A stretch of DNA of 64,000 nucleotides from Ensifer sesbaniae. Lineage in GTDB: Bacteria > Pseudomonadota > Alphaproteobacteria > Rhizobiales > Rhizobiaceae. The stretch is taken from assembly GCF_013283665.1 (NCBI RefSeq), contig NZ_JABEKU010000001.1, forward strand, positions 2,294,001 to 2,358,000. Reading direction: 5' to 3'. The notes below the pieces were generated by a model. The model ran no database searches. It saw nothing but the letters and a program-made list of their open reading frames with translations, and had not been told where the DNA came from. Positions 63,381 through 64,000 of the stretch are shown piece after piece. The first letter of the stretch is position 1; every line of letters starts with the position of its first letter. Both the position numbers and the translations under genes were made by a program.

Positions 63381-64000
63381 GCCCCGACATCAATCCCCAT
63401 GATCCCGGCGCGCCGCTGGATCCCTTGCCCGGCCATTCCTCGCGCGGCCGTCTCGAGCGCGTGCTGCGCCGCGGCGAATTCGCCGTCACCGCCGAGCTCA
63501 ACCCGCCCGACAGCGCCAACCCGCAGGACGTCTACGAGCGCGCGGCAATCTTCGACGGCTGGGTCGACGGCATCAACGCGGTCGACGCCTCCGGCGCCAA
63601 CTGCCATATGTCCTCCGTCGGCATCTGCGCGCTTTTGACCCGCATGGGCTACGCGCCGATCATGCAGATCGCCTGCCGCGACAAGAACCGCATCGCCATC
63701 CAGGGCGACGTGCTCGGCGCATCCGCCATGGGCGTGCAGAACATCATGTGCCTCACCGGCGACGGCGTGCAGGCGGGCGACCAGCCGGGCGCCAAGCCCG
63801 TCTTCGACCTCGACTGCATGTCGCTGCTCGAAACCGTGCGCATCATGCGCGACAACTCGAAGTTCCTCTCGGGCCGCAAGCTGACGACGCCGCCGCACGT
63901 GTTCCTGGGGGCCGCGATCAACCCCTTCGCCCCGCCCTACGACTTCCGCCCCTATCGCCTGGCCAAGAAGATCGAGGCCGGCGCCCAGTTCGTCCAGAGC
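63377..64000 (+). CDS. Methylenetetrahydrofolate reductase-like protein, 3' end outside window
   Basis: 208 residues seen. MTHFR barrel: GEFAVTAELNPPDSANPQDV near the start, MQIACRDKNRIAIQGDVLGA, and IMCLTGDGVQAGD. Interconverts methylene- and methyl-tetrahydrofolate. Paired with the separate C-terminal-domain protein and co-transcribed with it; in this context it may run in the methyl-THF oxidation direction to dispose of methyl groups from the MttB system (inference). Confidence 0.9.
   Translation, partial: MSPDINPHDPGAPLDPLPGHSSRGRLERVLRRGEFAVTAELNPPDSANPQDVYERAAIFDGWVDGINAVDASGANCHMSSVGICALLTRMGYAPIMQIACRDKNRIAIQGDVLGASAMGVQNIMCLTGDGVQAGDQPGAKPVFDLDCMSLLETVRIMRDNSKFLSGRKLTTPPHVFLGAAINPFAPPYDFRPYRLAKKIEAGAQFVQS

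Overview
This 64-kb window is GC-rich and reads as chromosome from an alphaproteobacterium of the Ensifer/Sinorhizobium (Rhizobiaceae) type. That assignment is inferred from gene content: the AcpXL very-long-chain lipid A cluster, aerobic cob genes grouped as in the B12 producer historically called Pseudomonas denitrificans (cobA-E; cobP-W-N-O and cobQ), choXWV, FixK/FNR-controlled cbb3 oxidase, and many rhizobial intergenic palindromic elements. I see no rRNA, tRNA, CRISPR array, prophage or transposase.

Layout. 0-1.6 kb: end of an AraC regulator, then SRPBCC and VOC proteins. 1.8-6 kb: ccoNOQP (minus) diverging from a hemerythrin-like gene across an FNR box. 6-7 kb: PAS protein. 7.2-12.9 kb: acpXL-fabZXL-fabF2XL-fabF1XL-adh2-lpxXL. 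13-15.3 kb: hemN and fnrN. 15.5-32.9 kb: cobalamin block (cobE-A-B-C-D; riboswitch-cobP-cobW-cobN-cobO-EamA; cobQ) with a TSUP permease, a lipoprotein and a methyltransferase between. 34-37.4 kb: choXWV choline/betaine importer. 37.7-50.6 kb: D,D-carboxypeptidase, O-antigen-ligase-like protein, betaine-homocysteine methyltransferase, an acyltransferase-SGNH protein, an aminotransferase with a YheO-type regulator, and an ECF sigma/VWA membrane protein pair. 50.9-55.3 kb: corrinoid methyl-transfer genes (FeS protein, MttB-like methyltransferase, corrinoid protein, DUF1638). 56-61 kb: DmeF/DmeR metal efflux and a run of tiny genes. 61-64 kb: formyltransferase, then a PF13769-type protein, a methylenetetrahydrofolate-reductase C-terminal-domain protein and an MTHFR cut by the window edge.

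Theme. The cell makes B12, imports choline/betaine, and carries two kinds of methyl-group disposal: Bmt, and a non-pyrrolysine MttB/corrinoid system that probably feeds methyl groups to folate. A 27-bp motif conserved at 22 positions lies upstream of both the mttB/corrinoid genes and the MTHFR operon 9 kb away, which suggests one regulon (inference).

The second theme is invasion by palindromic repeats: a RIME1-like ~104-bp element (five copies plus a half copy), an ~100-bp 'R2' element, and paired inverted elements of two types (R3, R4). They do more than fill gaps. Two R4 pairs sit in frame inside cobN, adding about 75-80 codons each. A RIME1 copy interrupts the 5' end of the EamA gene. A RIME1 half-hairpin lies inside the cobalamin riboswitch. 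One R2 is nested in a RIME1, and others appear to supply the start region of cobE and the stop codon of cobW.
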